The notes: a model not told the origin generated them from the sequence alone. 64,000 nucleotides of DNA from Paenibacillus sp. sptzw28 (GCF_019550795.1 NZ_CP080545.1:4250001-4314000); one strand, 5' to 3'. Counted from the stretch's first letter, positions 27,271 to 36,787 are shown. Made by a program: numbers and translations.

Positions 27271-28506
27271 TTACAGACTTAATTTCGTAATTCGTTCAAC
27301 CGCTTTTTCCGTATTTTCGCGGCTTCCGAAAGCAGTCAGACGGAAATACCCTTGACCGCTTTGTCCGAACCCGACCCCCGGCGTGCCCACAATCTTCGCT
27401 TCCGACAATAATTTGTCGAAGAAAGCCCATGAATCGAGGCCGTTTGGCGTTTTGAGCCAAATGTAAGGTGCGTTAACCCCGCCGAACACTTCCAGGCCAA
27501 GCGAAGCCAATCCGTCGCGGATAATGCCTGCGTTAGTCATGTAATAGTCGATAATGGAGGCTATTTGCGACTTGCCTTCTGGCGAATAAATCGCAGCCGC
27601 GCCTCGTTGAGTCACATACGAAACCCCATTGAACTTCGTCGTATGGCGGCGGTTCCACAGATCGTTTACCGTTACAGTATTGCCCTCCGCATCCTTCGCT
27701 TTCAGTTCGCGGGGAACAACCGTATAGGCGCAGCGAACGCCGGTGAAGCCGGCTGTCTTCGAGAAGCTGCGGAACTCGATCGCCACTTCCTTGGCGCCTT
27801 CGATTTCATAAATGCTGCGCGGCACATCTTTCTCCTGGATAAACGCTTCATAAGCTGAGTCGTACAATATGATACAGTTATTTGCTTTGGCATAATCAAC
27901 CCAGCGCTTGAGCTCTTCTTTGGTCAGCGTCATACCGGTCGGATTGTTCGGATAGCATAAGTAAATCAAATCGACCTTACGGTCCGGCAGGCTTGGCGTA
28001 AAATCGTTCTCCGCGCTGCACGGAAGGTATACAATGTTCTCGTATTGATTTTTTTCTTTATTAAACTGCCCGGAACGGCCTGCCATTACATTCGTGTCGA
28101 CATAAACCGGATATACCGGATCCTGAACCGCGACAACCGCATCCTGGCTGAAAATTTCCTGAATATTGCCTACATCGCATTTCGAGCCGTCGCTGACGAA
28201 CACCTCGTTCACCGCAATATCTATGCCCCGCGCCTTATAATCGTTTTCGATAATGGCCTGAATAAGAAAATCGTATCCCTGCTCCGGACCGTAGCCGCGG
28301 AACGCTTCCGGGCTTGCCAGCTCGTCCACTGCCTTATGCATCGCTTGGACAACCGAATCGGGAAGGCCGCGAGTTACGTCGCCGATCCCCAGGCTGATAA
28401 TTTGCGCATTAGGATTTTCCTGGATAAATTTCGTGCGCCGCTTGGCGATTTCGGAAAACAGATAGCTGCCCTGCAGCAAGGAATAATTGTTGTTGATCTG
28501 TGTCAT
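27271..28506 (-). CDS. dapL: LL-diaminopimelate aminotransferase
   Basis: A 411-residue PLP enzyme that makes LL-DAP directly from tetrahydrodipicolinate, the one-step branch of lysine and peptidoglycan DAP synthesis. The start [20 protein letters not shown], the [14 protein letters not shown] segment and the PLP lysine motif [19 protein letters not shown] (Lys about 270) are characteristic of DapL rather than of other class I/II aminotransferases; length is exact. Most Bacillales use the acetylase branch instead. It feeds meso-DAP for the MurE encoded in this window. Upstream is a poor match to SigA only; no lysine riboswitch is visible. No strong terminator follows before the pyr promoter. 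Confidence 0.93.
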   Translation of the reverse strand: MTQINNNYSLLQGSYLFSEIAKRRTKFIQENPNAQIISLGIGDVTRGLPDSVVQAMHKAVDELASPEAFRGYGPEQGYDFLIQAIIENDYKARGIDIAVNEVFVSDGSKCDVGNIQEIFSQDAVVAVQDPVYPVYVDTNVMAGRSGQFNKEKNQYENIVYLPCSAENDFTPSLPDRKVDLIYLCYPNNPTGMTLTKEELKRWVDYAKANNCIILYDSAYEAFIQEKDVPRSIYEIEGAKEVAIEFRSFSKTAGFTGVRCAYTVVPRELKAKDAEGNTVTVNDLWNRRHTTKFNGVSYVTQRGAAAIYSPEGKSQIASIIDYYMTNAGIIRDGLASLGLEVFGGVNAPYIWLKTPNGLDSWAFFDKLLSEAKIVGTPGVGFGQSGQGYFRLTAFGSRENTEKAVERITKLSL

Positions 28507-28625
28507 TCGGATTCACTCTCACCTTTCTGTGGTTCATTATTCGGAGTTGTAATTGCTATCATCATAGCGTATTCCTCATATCCAACATAATAAAGAAAAT
28601 GGCGAAAAGTTTGCACTTTTCACAC

Positions 28626-29582
28626 TTAACGCTGTCTTAGTATCGCCAGCTCCCGCTCCAGGTCGGCAGGAAGCGGCGCTTCAAACTGTATATAATCGCC
28701 TGTGCGGGGGTGATTGAAGCCCAGAACGGCCGCATGCAGCGCCTGCCCTTTCAAGGCAATCGTCTTGCTTCGTCCGTAAACAGGATCGCCGGCCAGCGGG
28801 TGTCCGATATACTTCATATGTACGCGAATTTGGTGCGTCCTTCCGGTCTCCAGCTGCAGCTCCAGCAAAGTATAATCACCGAAACGCTCCATCACGGCAA
28901 AGTGGGTTACCGCGTGCTTGCTGCCCTTTTCCGTGACCGTGAACAGCTTGCGGTCGTGAGGATCGCGCCCGATCGGCGCATTCACCGTACCGTGCTCGTG
29001 CGGTACGTTACCGTGTACCAGCGCAATATATTTGCGCGTTACCGAATGGTCTTTAAGCTGTGCCGCCAACGAAGAGTGAGCAAGATCATTCTTCGCGGCC
29101 ATCAGCAATCCCGATGTGTCCTTGTCGATCCGGTGCACGATGCCCGGACGCATTACGCCATTGATACCGGATAGATCCTTGCAATGGTGCATGAGCGCAT
29201 TGACTACCGTACCCGAAGAGTGGCCCGGCGCAGGATGTACGACCATCCCCCTCGGCTTGTTGATGACGATCACATCTCCGTCTTCATAAGCGATATCAAG
29301 CGGGATGGGTTCCGGATCGATAACGGCCGTTTCAGGCTCAGGCACGACAATAACGACCATATCTGCAGCTGCGAGCTTGTAATTGGGTTTTACTTGACGG
29401 CCGTTTACAGTGACCGCACCAGTCTTGATCCAATCCTGCACCTGCGTCCGTGAAACCACGCCTTCTTCAAGGCTTTCCGTTACATATTTGTCAAGCCTCT
29501 CGCCGATTTCGGATTCGGCAGCCGTGAACTCAAGCTGTTCCTCACTGAATTGGCTGCTTTTCGACTGATTCGTTTCGTTCAT
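28626..29582 (-). CDS. RluD-type 23S rRNA pseudouridine synthase
   Basis: A 318-residue pseudouridine synthase of the RluA/RluD family (YlyB in B. subtilis). An N-terminal S4 domain (ERLDKYVTESLEEGVVSRTQ, about residues 27-85) precedes the catalytic domain with the catalytic Asp in IVHRIDKDTSGLLM and the motifs KPRGMVVHPAPGH and LETGRTHQIRVHM. It probably modifies 23S rRNA at uridines near the peptidyl centre; the exact positions are inferred. CGGAG lies 6 bases before the ATG. The gene overlaps the end of lspA by 41 bases and is translationally coupled to it. Confidence 0.93.
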   Translation of the reverse strand: MNETNQSKSSQFSEEQLEFTAAESEIGERLDKYVTESLEEGVVSRTQVQDWIKTGAVTVNGRQVKPNYKLAAADMVVIVVPEPETAVIDPEPIPLDIAYEDGDVIVINKPRGMVVHPAPGHSSGTVVNALMHHCKDLSGINGVMRPGIVHRIDKDTSGLLMAAKNDLAHSSLAAQLKDHSVTRKYIALVHGNVPHEHGTVNAPIGRDPHDRKLFTVTEKGSKHAVTHFAVMERFGDYTLLELQLETGRTHQIRVHMKYIGHPLAGDPVYGRSKTIALKGQALHAAVLGFNHPRTGDYIQFEAPLPADLERELAILRQR

Positions 29583-30069
29583 TGGAATCTCCGTTCTCGT
29601 TTTCTTTCTCTTTTTTCATGGACAGGATGGAATCAAGCAATATCAGGCCTACGCCGCAAACGATACCAGAATCGGCCACATTGAATATAGGGAAAATGTA
29701 GCTTCCGAACGTAAATTGCAAAAAGTCGACCACTTCGCCGTACAATGCGCGATCGAGAAAATTGCCTACAGCGCCTCCGAGCACCATTCCGAGTCCGACC
29801 AGCATCAGCACTCTGCCGGACCGGCGGTTTTTCTCCAAATACCAAACAATGCCTCCGACGACGATAAGCGTTATGCAAATAAAGAAAATCGTCTGTTCCT
29901 GCAAAATTCCGAATGCCGCTCCCCGGTTACGCGCGGAGGTAATAATGAAAAAGCCGTCGCCGAGCACATTGATTTGTTCACCGATCGTGAGCTTGTATTC
30001 GATAATTTTCTTCGTTACAAAGTCGATTATAAAGACGAATAATGCTATCCAGTAATAATAAAATCTCAA
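29542..30069 (-). CDS. lspA: Lipoprotein signal peptidase (signal peptidase II)
   Basis: A 175-residue membrane aspartyl peptidase that cleaves prolipoprotein signals, here needed for several lipoproteins in this window. Four membrane helices are visible. The catalytic Asp pair is in GNFLDRA and FNVADSGI, and SARNRGAAFG is the conserved loop. A charged tail rich in Glu, Lys and Asn extends past the fold because of the overlap with the next gene. The frame opens at 30096, but AAGGGGG stands 9 bases before a TTG at 30069, which gives the normal N-terminus (LRFYYYWIALFVFIIDF); I choose that start. Confidence 0.95.
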   Translation of the reverse strand: MRFYYYWIALFVFIIDFVTKKIIEYKLTIGEQINVLGDGFFIITSARNRGAAFGILQEQTIFFICITLIVVGGIVWYLEKNRRSGRVLMLVGLGMVLGGAVGNFLDRALYGEVVDFLQFTFGSYIFPIFNVADSGIVCGVGLILLDSILSMKKEKENENGDSNERNESVEKQPIQ

Positions 30070-30094
30070 ATCATCATGCCCCCTTGTCCCAAAC

Positions 30095-30100
30095 ATTGTA
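30095..30100 (-). promoter_or_regulatory. Possible extended -10 promoter of lspA
   Basis: On the minus strand TGC-TACAAT forms an extended -10 element just before the lspA Shine-Dalgarno sequence. No good -35 is seen at the right distance. Confidence 0.3.
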
Positions 30101-30262
30101 GCATATTCCCATATTCGCTACCAGCCGCCCACCCTCCGCACTTACCTCACCCAGCATCATCATAACTCCCATTGATGCCCTTATTAAAATTAACCCCGGC
30201 AGCGAAAACTAATGTCATCGCTTTGACCATCAGATGAATGAGGAAAGAGGGCTTAAGCGCTT

Positions 30263-30976
30263 ATGACACAACTTACCCCCAATCAGCTAAATGAACTCCG
30301 AGGTCTCCTTGAAAAGGATAAAGCCGAGACTGAAGAGCGGCTCTCGGATAACGAGCATTACGGGCTTGCCTCGTCACAGCGAGACAACACTGGCGAGCTG
30401 TCGCTGATCGACAACCACCCCGCGGACGTCGCATCCGAAACCTATGAGCGAGGAAAGGATATTTCGCTGCTTGAACGTGAGGACTTGAGGCTAACCCGGA
30501 TTATTGCCGCATTAACGGCGATGAATCAAGGCGATTACGGCACCTGCCTTACCTGCGGCGCTCCAATTCCGTTCGAGCGTTTGCAGGCGGTTCCTGATAC
30601 GCTTTACTGTGTTGACCACTCTCCGCGTCAGGAAGTTTCCGATCGAAGGCCGGTCGAGGAGCAGTTTCTTAAGCCGCCGTTCGGACGGTCCAGTATGGAT
30701 GAGCATGACGAGTACAACGCCTTTGACGGAGAAGACGCCTGGCAGATCGTAGAACGGTGGGGAAACTCCGACTCCCCTGCCATGTCCGAGAACCGCAATG
30801 TCGAATCTTATGAGGAGATTGGCATTGAAACGGGTGAAGAGGATGGCTATGTGGAGTCGCTTGAAAGCTTCCTTGCCACCGACATCACAGGCAAATTCGT
30901 CAGTGTCGTACGGAATAAAGAATACTACGATTACATCGAGCACAATGAAGGAGACCGCGGGTTGGAGCCGGATTAA
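30263..30976 (+). CDS. YteA-family DksA/TraR-type zinc finger protein
   Basis: A 237-residue protein of the sporulation-associated YteA family. The N-terminal helical hairpin (LNELRGLLEKDKAETEERLS) is followed by a DksA/TraR-like finger, YGTCLTCGAPIPFERLQAVP, then YCVDHS; the second half has Cys and His rather than two Cys, as in YteA. A long acidic C-terminal region (Glu/Asp/Tyr-rich, ending YIEHNEGDRGLEPD) is typical of the family. DksA-like proteins bind the RNA polymerase channel, but this role is not established for YteA. GAGGG lies about 10 bases before the ATG. It is monocistronic and oriented against its neighbours. Confidence 0.88.
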   Translation: MTQLTPNQLNELRGLLEKDKAETEERLSDNEHYGLASSQRDNTGELSLIDNHPADVASETYERGKDISLLEREDLRLTRIIAALTAMNQGDYGTCLTCGAPIPFERLQAVPDTLYCVDHSPRQEVSDRRPVEEQFLKPPFGRSSMDEHDEYNAFDGEDAWQIVERWGNSDSPAMSENRNVESYEEIGIETGEEDGYVESLESFLATDITGKFVSVVRNKEYYDYIEHNEGDRGLEPD

Positions 30977-30993
30977 CCTCCCGCCCTCCCCCT

Positions 30994-31326
30994 TTAGCGA
31001 ACGCTTCCCTCCAGCTGATGCTGCACGATGCGGACTATATCCGCGATATAATCGCCTACAATCGGCAAATTCAATTTCCCCAGCATCTGTAAGATGTAAA
31101 CGATAGTGGCGGCGAAAAAAGTGAAACCGATTGCGATGCCGACCCCCCTTGCCGTACCGGCGAGTATATTGCGCCATATAAGCGAAAAAGGACGGTTGAG
31201 CAATTGGACATAATCGGCTATTTGCACTTGTTCCATGTCTTCTGCCACTTTCTTAAGCCGTCGATCGAGTGCCTCCATCGAGCGGCGGATCGCATCTAAG
31301 TCCTTCGTTTCCTCGGACAAATTCAT
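30994..31326 (-). CDS. DUF5665 membrane protein
   Basis: A 110-residue (108 from an alternative start) small protein with an N-terminal coiled-coil segment (AIRRSMEALDRRLKKVAEDM) and one or two C-terminal membrane segments (GVGIAIGFTFFAATIVYILQ). It fits the DUF5665 family of unknown function. GGAGG lies only 1 base before the ATG at 31326 and 7 bases before a TTG two codons later (31320), so TTG may be the real start. It is convergent with the yteA-family gene; the 17-base gap leaves no room for a terminator between the stops. Confidence 0.7.
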   Translation of the reverse strand: MNLSEETKDLDAIRRSMEALDRRLKKVAEDMEQVQIADYVQLLNRPFSLIWRNILAGTARGVGIAIGFTFFAATIVYILQMLGKLNLPIVGDYIADIVRIVQHQLEGSVR

Positions 31327-31586
31327 TCCTCCCACGTATGAAGAAACGGCCGTCGCCTTGCATGAACCATCACTTGGATGCCTTAAGCGATTGGATTCTG
31401 CAACCCCCTGCGGCAAAGCAGCGGGTTTCTTTCCGAAAAATTAGCGTAGTGAAGCGATGATTCGGACTTCTTATTGTTTCAGCAAAGAACGCCCCTGCAC
31501 AGGCTGCCGTTTGCGGCTTTACGCCGTTCGCCGGCAGCTTTTGCATGGGCGTTCGTTTATTTGGCTGCGATAAGAGTACTATTCCC
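31327..31586. other. Intergenic region between ileS and the DUF5665 gene
   Basis: It holds the ileS terminator (31482-31555) and an imperfect GC-rich hairpin (about 31405-31432, AACCC..GCAGCGGGTTTCTTT on the plus strand). No further gene or obvious promoter is seen. Confidence 0.5.
31482..31555 (-). terminator. Terminator of ileS
   Basis: A long branched hairpin on the minus strand (GAACGCCC / GGGCGTTC outer stem, 31487-31554) ends in TTTGCT. It is 32 bases after the ileS stop. Confidence 0.7.
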
Positions 31587-34500
31587 TTATCCGCCGATTA
31601 GAATTCCAATTTCTTTCTCTCCTAGCGGTACCCGCTCCATCCCGGCGCGTTTGCCGTATTCGACGCCGCTGAGCAGGACATTCTCGAACAGCACTGATTC
31701 GAACGCTTGAAGCGCTGCAAGCAGCTCGCTGTCAACGTCTAGCACGAGCTGAACGCGCTTCTCGATCGGAAGATCGAGCTTCTTGCGTGTATCCTGAACG
31801 GCGCGGATCACTTCCCGGACATATCCTTCCTGCTCCAGCTCAGGAGTGATGTCGGTGTTGATCGCCACCGTCAGCTGGTAGCCTGAAGCGGAAGCAAACC
31901 CGGATTTCGCCTGCTTCTCCACAAGCAGCTCATCCAGTGTAATGGTCATCGTTTCGCCTTCGGAAGACGCATACGCAAGCTCGCCCAGTTGTACGGCGGC
32001 GCGCGTTTGCTCCGGAGTGAGTGTCTTCAGATATGCCTGAATCGGGCCTACATGCTTGCCGTATTTCTTTCCGGCCGCCTTAAGGTTCAGCTTGAAGGTG
32101 AAATCGACAAAGCCGCTGTCGCCGCTTGCTATCTTGATCGCCTTTACGTTGATTTCGTCTTTGATAATAGCCTCGTAGCCGGACAATTCGAACTCACGGT
32201 CAAGTGCCACAATAAGCTCGGAAAGAGGCTGACGTGTCTTGATGCCGGACTCGTTGCGGACATTTCGCGCGAGTTCGACAATTTGCCGGGCCGTTTCCAT
32301 GTCACGCTCCAGCGAATCATCAATTGCAGCCGTATCGGCCTGCGGATAATCAGCCAGATGAACGCTGCCCCCGCCGCCCAAATTTCCGTACAGATCCTCG
32401 GCCATCAACGGCGCGAACGGCGCAATCAGCCGTGCAAGCGTAAGCAGCACGTGACGAAGTGTGCCGTATGCGTCCAGCTTGTCATCCGACAAGCCGCTTC
32501 CCCAGAACCGGTCGCGCGAACGGCGGATGTACCAGTTGCTGAGTTCGTCGACAAACACCTCGATCGATTTCGCCGGGTTAAGGAAGTCGTTTGCCGCAAG
32601 CCCCCTATCAACCTGCCGGATGAGGCTGTTAAGCCTCGACACGATCCAGCGGTCAAGCTTGCCCCCGGATACCCGGTGCGGCTGCGTCTCTGGATCATAA
32701 CCGTCGATCGAAGCGTACAGCGCGAAGAAAGCATGCGTATTGACGATCGTATCGATCACCTTCGACTTGGCCTCGCCTACGATTCCCCGCGAGAAACGCT
32801 TACTGTTCCACGGCGCGCTATCGGAGAGCAAAGCCCAGCGGAATGCGTCTGTTCCGTATTCGTTAATGATCTCCCAGGGATCGATGACATTCCCTTTGGA
32901 TTTGGACATTTTCTGTCCGTTCTCATCCAGAATGTGCCCGGTGGAGATGACTGCTTTATACGGCGCTTTGCCGTTGTAAAGCGTCGATACGGCCAACAGG
33001 CTGAAGAACCAGCCGCGCGTCTGGTCAACCCCTTCGCAGATGATGTCCGCAGGATATTGAGATGCAAACTTCTCCTCGTTCTCAAAAGGATAATGATGCT
33101 GTGCGAACGGCATCGAGCCGCTGTCGAACCACACGTCGATCACCTCGGAAGTACGCGTCATCACGCCGCCTTCGCAGTGTCGACAGTTCAGCTTCACTTC
33201 ATCGACATATGGCTTGTGAAGCTCAATATCGGGCGAGACCGGTGCGGTCGCGCGGGCGACCAGATCAGCCCTGCTGCCCGGCGAATGCTGTCCGCCGCAG
33301 CTATCGCACACCCATACGTTCAGCGGCGTTCCCCAGTAACGGTTGCGGCTGATATTCCAATCCACCAATTCTTCCAGGAACTTGCCGAACCGGCCTTCCC
33401 TTATATGCCCCGGATACCAATCGACGCTGTTGTTATTGGCGATAAGCTGTTCCTTCACTGCCGTCGTCTCGATGAACCAGCTCTCCGTCGCGTAGTAGAT
33501 GAGCGGTGATTTGCAGCGCCAGCAGAACGGGTAGCTATGCTCGTAGCGTTCCTTTGAGAACAGGAGCGAACGTTCGCTGAGCATTTTTACAATATCGATA
33601 TCGCAATCTTTCACGAATCGCCCTGCCAGGTCGCTGACCGCTTCGACGTAGCGGCCGGCATTATCGACGACATTCAAGAAGCTGACGCCGTTAAGACGGG
33701 CCACCTTGTAGTCATCTTCGCCATGTGCCGGCGCGATGTGAACGATACCTGTACCGCTTGTGTCGCTGACGAAATCCCCAGGGATGACAAAGTGCCCGTT
33801 ATCGACCGGAACATAGGGGAACGGCGGTTCATAACTCAGCCCGACAAGCTCCTGGCCTTTCAGCGTCGATTCGATTTCATAATCGTCCTTCATCACGCTT
33901 TCCACAAGACCGGCGGCAACAATGTACAGCTGCCCGTCTTTCTTGACGCGTACATAGTCAAGCTGCGGATTAACCGCAAGCGCAACATTCGCAGGCAGCG
34001 TCCACGGCGTGGTCGTCCAGGCAAGCATAAACGCGCCGTCAGCGAGCTTGAACTTTACCGTAGCGCTTAAGTCTTTGACATCCTCGTAGCCCTGAGCCAC
34101 TTCGTGCGAGCTGAGCGTCGTCTGGCAGCAAGGGCAGTACGGGCTAACGCGGTGGCCGCGATAAAGTAAGCCTTTACCATGAATCGTCGATAAAATTTGC
34201 CACACGCTCTCGATATAATTATTGTCAAGCGTTATATAGGGATCATCCATATTGGTCCAGTAGGCGATAGCTTCCGTCAATTCCCGCCACTGGCGTTCGT
34301 ACTCGAATACGCTGTCCTTGCACTTCTTAACAAATGCTTCGACGCCGTACTTCTCAATCTCCTGTTTGCCGGAAATGCCAAGCTGCTTCTCCACGCCCAG
34401 CTCAACGGGCAAACCGTGCGTATCCCAGCCCGCTTTGCGGACGACGCGGTATCCGGACATTGTCTTATACCGGCATATAAAGTCTTTGATGACGCGGCCG

Positions 34501-34676
34501 AGAACGTGCCCGATATGCGGCGCTCCATTTGCCGTCGGCGGCCCTTCGTAGAAGACGAAATTCGCCTTCCCGGCGCGATTTTCTATCGATTTCTCAAACG
34601 TATTTTCCTCTTTCCATTTGGCCAGTACACGCAAATCGCGGCTTCGGGCCCGCTCTTTCACATCGACGCGCTGCAT
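31587..34676 (-). CDS. ileS: Isoleucyl-tRNA synthetase, type 2-like
   Basis: A 1029-residue class I synthetase charging tRNA-Ile. The HIGH motif (PPTANGAPHIGH), the KMSKS motif (GQKMSKSKGNVI), the WWFGSGLSDD-type connective regions and a CPCC..C zinc-like site are visible; a CP1 editing domain occupies about 200-390. The start VDVKERARSRDLRVLAKWKE and extended anticodon-binding C-terminus (TRKKLDLPIEKRVQL, ending GEKEIGILIGG) are those of the eukaryote-like type 2 enzymes, which often tolerate mupirocin; B. subtilis IleS is shorter (about 920). AAGGAGG 8 bases before the ATG at 34676 fixes the start within a longer frame. The T-box leader controls it. Confidence 0.95.
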   Translation of the reverse strand: MQRVDVKERARSRDLRVLAKWKEENTFEKSIENRAGKANFVFYEGPPTANGAPHIGHVLGRVIKDFICRYKTMSGYRVVRKAGWDTHGLPVELGVEKQLGISGKQEIEKYGVEAFVKKCKDSVFEYERQWRELTEAIAYWTNMDDPYITLDNNYIESVWQILSTIHGKGLLYRGHRVSPYCPCCQTTLSSHEVAQGYEDVKDLSATVKFKLADGAFMLAWTTTPWTLPANVALAVNPQLDYVRVKKDGQLYIVAAGLVESVMKDDYEIESTLKGQELVGLSYEPPFPYVPVDNGHFVIPGDFVSDTSGTGIVHIAPAHGEDDYKVARLNGVSFLNVVDNAGRYVEAVSDLAGRFVKDCDIDIVKMLSERSLLFSKERYEHSYPFCWRCKSPLIYYATESWFIETTAVKEQLIANNNSVDWYPGHIREGRFGKFLEELVDWNISRNRYWGTPLNVWVCDSCGGQHSPGSRADLVARATAPVSPDIELHKPYVDEVKLNCRHCEGGVMTRTSEVIDVWFDSGSMPFAQHHYPFENEEKFASQYPADIICEGVDQTRGWFFSLLAVSTLYNGKAPYKAVISTGHILDENGQKMSKSKGNVIDPWEIINEYGTDAFRWALLSDSAPWNSKRFSRGIVGEAKSKVIDTIVNTHAFFALYASIDGYDPETQPHRVSGGKLDRWIVSRLNSLIRQVDRGLAANDFLNPAKSIEVFVDELSNWYIRRSRDRFWGSGLSDDKLDAYGTLRHVLLTLARLIAPFAPLMAEDLYGNLGGGGSVHLADYPQADTAAIDDSLERDMETARQIVELARNVRNESGIKTRQPLSELIVALDREFELSGYEAIIKDEINVKAIKIASGDSGFVDFTFKLNLKAAGKKYGKHVGPIQAYLKTLTPEQTRAAVQLGELAYASSEGETMTITLDELLVEKQAKSGFASASGYQLTVAINTDITPELEQEGYVREVIRAVQDTRKKLDLPIEKRVQLVLDVDSELLAALQAFESVLFENVLLSGVEYGKRAGMERVPLGEKEIGILIGG

Positions 34677-34699
34677 TGCAGCCACCTCCTTATGATTTA

Positions 34700-35080
34700 A
34701 AAAACAAAAAAAGCCCCGTCCCAATAAAGGGACGAGGGCATGCTCGCGTTACCACCCTTGTTCCATACATAATGATGCGGCGGACGCACCTGTAAATACA
34801 GGCTGTACCACTGCGCCATCCTGCATGGCACCTTAGTCACGGACAGTCAATATCCGCGTTCCGGGTAACGGTGGACTTCCGGCAGCGCTTAGTCGCCATC
34901 GATACGCCTCTCATAGAGATTGCCCGATTACTCCGGCTCTCTAATACTGCCGCATCCATGCCCTTTCGGCACCGCTTCTCGGAGAGGATATTCCGACATT
35001 GTCCGCACACCGGCTTTCAGCAAATCGCCGGCTCTCTGTGGTACTGACACATGACGTACTCGTTCTCGTCAACGAAGTTA
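34700..35080 (-). ncRNA. Isoleucine T-box leader
   Basis: Upstream of ileS the minus strand carries a T-box: the conserved AGGGTGGTAACGCG (34745-34758), a terminator (GCCCTCGTCCC / GGGACGGGGC, then seven T; about 34705-34740), the AGAGAGCCGG and GCTGAAAGCCGG Stem I elements, and a specifier loop GAATATCC (34986-34993) whose ATC codon reads isoleucine. The GAGTACG on the opposite side is the S-turn partner. Uncharged tRNA-Ile would stabilise the antiterminator and allow ileS transcription. Confidence 0.95.
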
Positions 35081-35096
35081 ATCAATGATTAATACA

Positions 35097-35125
35097 TTTA
35101 TACGCGATTGCGTGTTAATTGTCAA
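35097..35125 (-). promoter_or_regulatory. SigA promoter of the ileS T-box transcript
   Basis: On the minus strand TTGACA (35120-35125) and TATAAA (35097-35102) are 17 bases apart, just after the divIVA stop. No terminator separates divIVA from this promoter. Confidence 0.88.
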
Positions 35126-35141
35126 ACGAAAGGGCGGTAAA

Positions 35142-35639
35142 TCAAGAGCCGCGCGAAATCTCGCTGGCCAATCTTTCTCCGCCTTCGAGGGAGTCCCAGC
35201 CGTCGTGGCTGAGCAAATCAAGCTGCGCTTCCACCAACGACCGGAACCGGGCGCGGTAAATCGAAGCCTGCTTCTTGAGCTCCTCCACCTCCAGCGCAAC
35301 CTTCCGCGACTTTGAGAGCGCCTCGTTGATAATGCGGTCGGCATTCTTCTCGGCTTCCTTGACGATGAGCTGCGCTTCTTTCTTGGCGTTGGTCTTCACT
35401 TCGTCGGCAGCTTCCTGCGCGACTATGATCGTCTTGCTCAGCGTTTCTTCGATGTTGGTGAAGTGATTCAGCTTCTCCTGAAGCGAGAGCGCCTGATTTT
35501 GCATTTCTTTATTCTCGCGAATAAGCGCTTCATAATCCTTGATGACCTGATCCAGGAATTCGTTCACTTCATCTTCATCGTATCCGCGAAGACGTCTGCC
35601 AAATTCTTTGTTATGTATGTCCAATGGCGTAAGCGGCAT
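35142..35639 (-). CDS. divIVA: Cell-division protein DivIVA
   Basis: A 165-residue coiled-coil protein that marks negatively curved membrane at poles and septa and recruits division and sporulation partners. The N-terminal lipid-binding domain LTPLDIHNKEFGRRLRGYDE and then VNEFLDQVIKDYEALI is the DivIVA signature, followed by coiled coils from about residue 55 to 140. The frame opens at 35654; GGAGG 7 bases before the ATG at 35639 sets the start. It is the last gene of the ylm cluster. Confidence 0.95.
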   Translation of the reverse strand: MPLTPLDIHNKEFGRRLRGYDEDEVNEFLDQVIKDYEALIRENKEMQNQALSLQEKLNHFTNIEETLSKTIIVAQEAADEVKTNAKKEAQLIVKEAEKNADRIINEALSKSRKVALEVEELKKQASIYRARFRSLVEAQLDLLSHDGWDSLEGGERLASEISRGS

Positions 35640-35731
35640 TGGCGCACCTCCCAAGAGTATGAAAATTCATAGCCGGTAAGTTAAAGATTATATGTAAGAT
35701 TCGACAGATCGGGTCAAAATCCTGCAAACCG

Positions 35732-36517
35732 TCAGACAAATTTGCCGATTTTGACCCGCACTCTCCCTTTCTTGGTAACACCCTCGACAGCGAGCACCTT
35801 AAAGCGGCCGAGCCCCTGCATCGAAACGACGTCCCCGTCCTTAAGCAAAGCGGACGGATCTTCCTCCGCCTTCCAATTGACGCGGCATTTTCCCGCTCGT
35901 ATCGGGTCTACTATTTTCGACCGGCTGATACGGTAAACATCGCTGGCAATGCCGTCCAGACGCAAAGAAGCCACCGATAAGTTCTGCTCCTCCAGTTCCG
36001 GAGCCGCTATCTGCAGCCCCGTTAGAGGGATAATGTCCGTCAGGACATGAACCCGGTGGACTTGACGCAAATGAACATTCACATAATCGGCGATTTCATC
36101 GACTACGAGACAATGGCAAAACTGTTCATGCACCTGCAGATCGCCAATCCGGTCCCTTTTGATCCCGAGTCCCAGCAATGCTCCCAAATAATCTCCGTGA
36201 TCGAGCTCCAAATGTCCCTGCGTTCCGCCGCTTATCTCAATGAGCGAAATGCCTTCAGCCTCGTCATCCAGCACTCGGTAATCCGGTGCGACGATTGCCC
36301 GCCTCCGCTCGGCCCCGTCATAACCGCCGAACAGTTTAAGCTGTACTTCAGGACGGCGGTTTGCGAGAGCGGTTAAAATATCGGCTTGACGCGGATCAAG
36401 AAAGTCAGTCCGTTTTAACTCATGGGCGTAAGCCGCCCGTTCAATCCATTCGGACGCCCGGTCGACGAACGGCCGCTCGTCGGGATGAAAATGAACATAA
36501 AGATCCGGCTTCATCAT
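35732..36517 (-). CDS. S4-domain RNA-binding protein YlmH
   Basis: A 261-residue protein of the YlmH family: an N-terminal YlmH domain (FHPDERPFVDRASEWIERAA) and a C-terminal S4 RNA-binding domain (about 180-255, DGIASDVYRISRSKIVDPIR). Relatives bind the 50S ribosome and act in rescue of stalled nascent chains, in parallel with RqcP; here that role is inferred. It starts with an ATGA overlap with ylmG; the second Met is an equally good start. Confidence 0.93.
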   Translation of the reverse strand: MMKPDLYVHFHPDERPFVDRASEWIERAAYAHELKRTDFLDPRQADILTALANRRPEVQLKLFGGYDGAERRRAIVAPDYRVLDDEAEGISLIEISGGTQGHLELDHGDYLGALLGLGIKRDRIGDLQVHEQFCHCLVVDEIADYVNVHLRQVHRVHVLTDIIPLTGLQIAAPELEEQNLSVASLRLDGIASDVYRISRSKIVDPIRAGKCRVNWKAEEDPSALLKDGDVVSMQGLGRFKVLAVEGVTKKGRVRVKIGKFV

Positions 36518-36780
36518 CCGAAAAGCATGTTAAGGATCGCAATGATCCCGAGTGCCACGAACCGCAGCGCAAATAATGCAACGATGGGAGATATATCAAG
36601 CATGCCGCCGATTGGCGGGATAATCCGTCTGAAAGGCGTCAAATAAGGTTCTACGAGTTTACCCAGCCATTCGCCGATAAAGCTTTCGCGTGCGCTAGGG
36701 AGCCACGAGAGCAGAATATAACCGATAATCATAAAATTGTAAATATTGTAAAGCGTCATAACAAAACTGTCGATCGTCAA
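36514..36780 (-). CDS. YggT-family membrane protein YlmG
   Basis: An 88-residue protein with two membrane segments and the YggT motif (YILLSWLPSARESFIGEWLG then EPYLTPFRRIIPP). The family is linked to membrane organisation and osmotic protection; exact function is unknown. It lies 7 bases after sepF and overlaps the ylmH start by 4 bases. Confidence 0.92.
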   Translation of the reverse strand: MTIDSFVMTLYNIYNFMIIGYILLSWLPSARESFIGEWLGKLVEPYLTPFRRIIPPIGGMLDISPIVALFALRFVALGIIAILNMLFG

Positions 36781-36787
36781 CTCAAGG

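Noticed and set aside
31405..31432. Plus-strand terminator for the yteA-family gene
   Set aside because: It is more than 400 bases after that gene and beyond an opposing gene, and its stem is imperfect.
31989..33509. 506-codon plus-strand frame opposite ileS
   Set aside because: Shadow of ileS, with no signal, motif or ribosome binding site.
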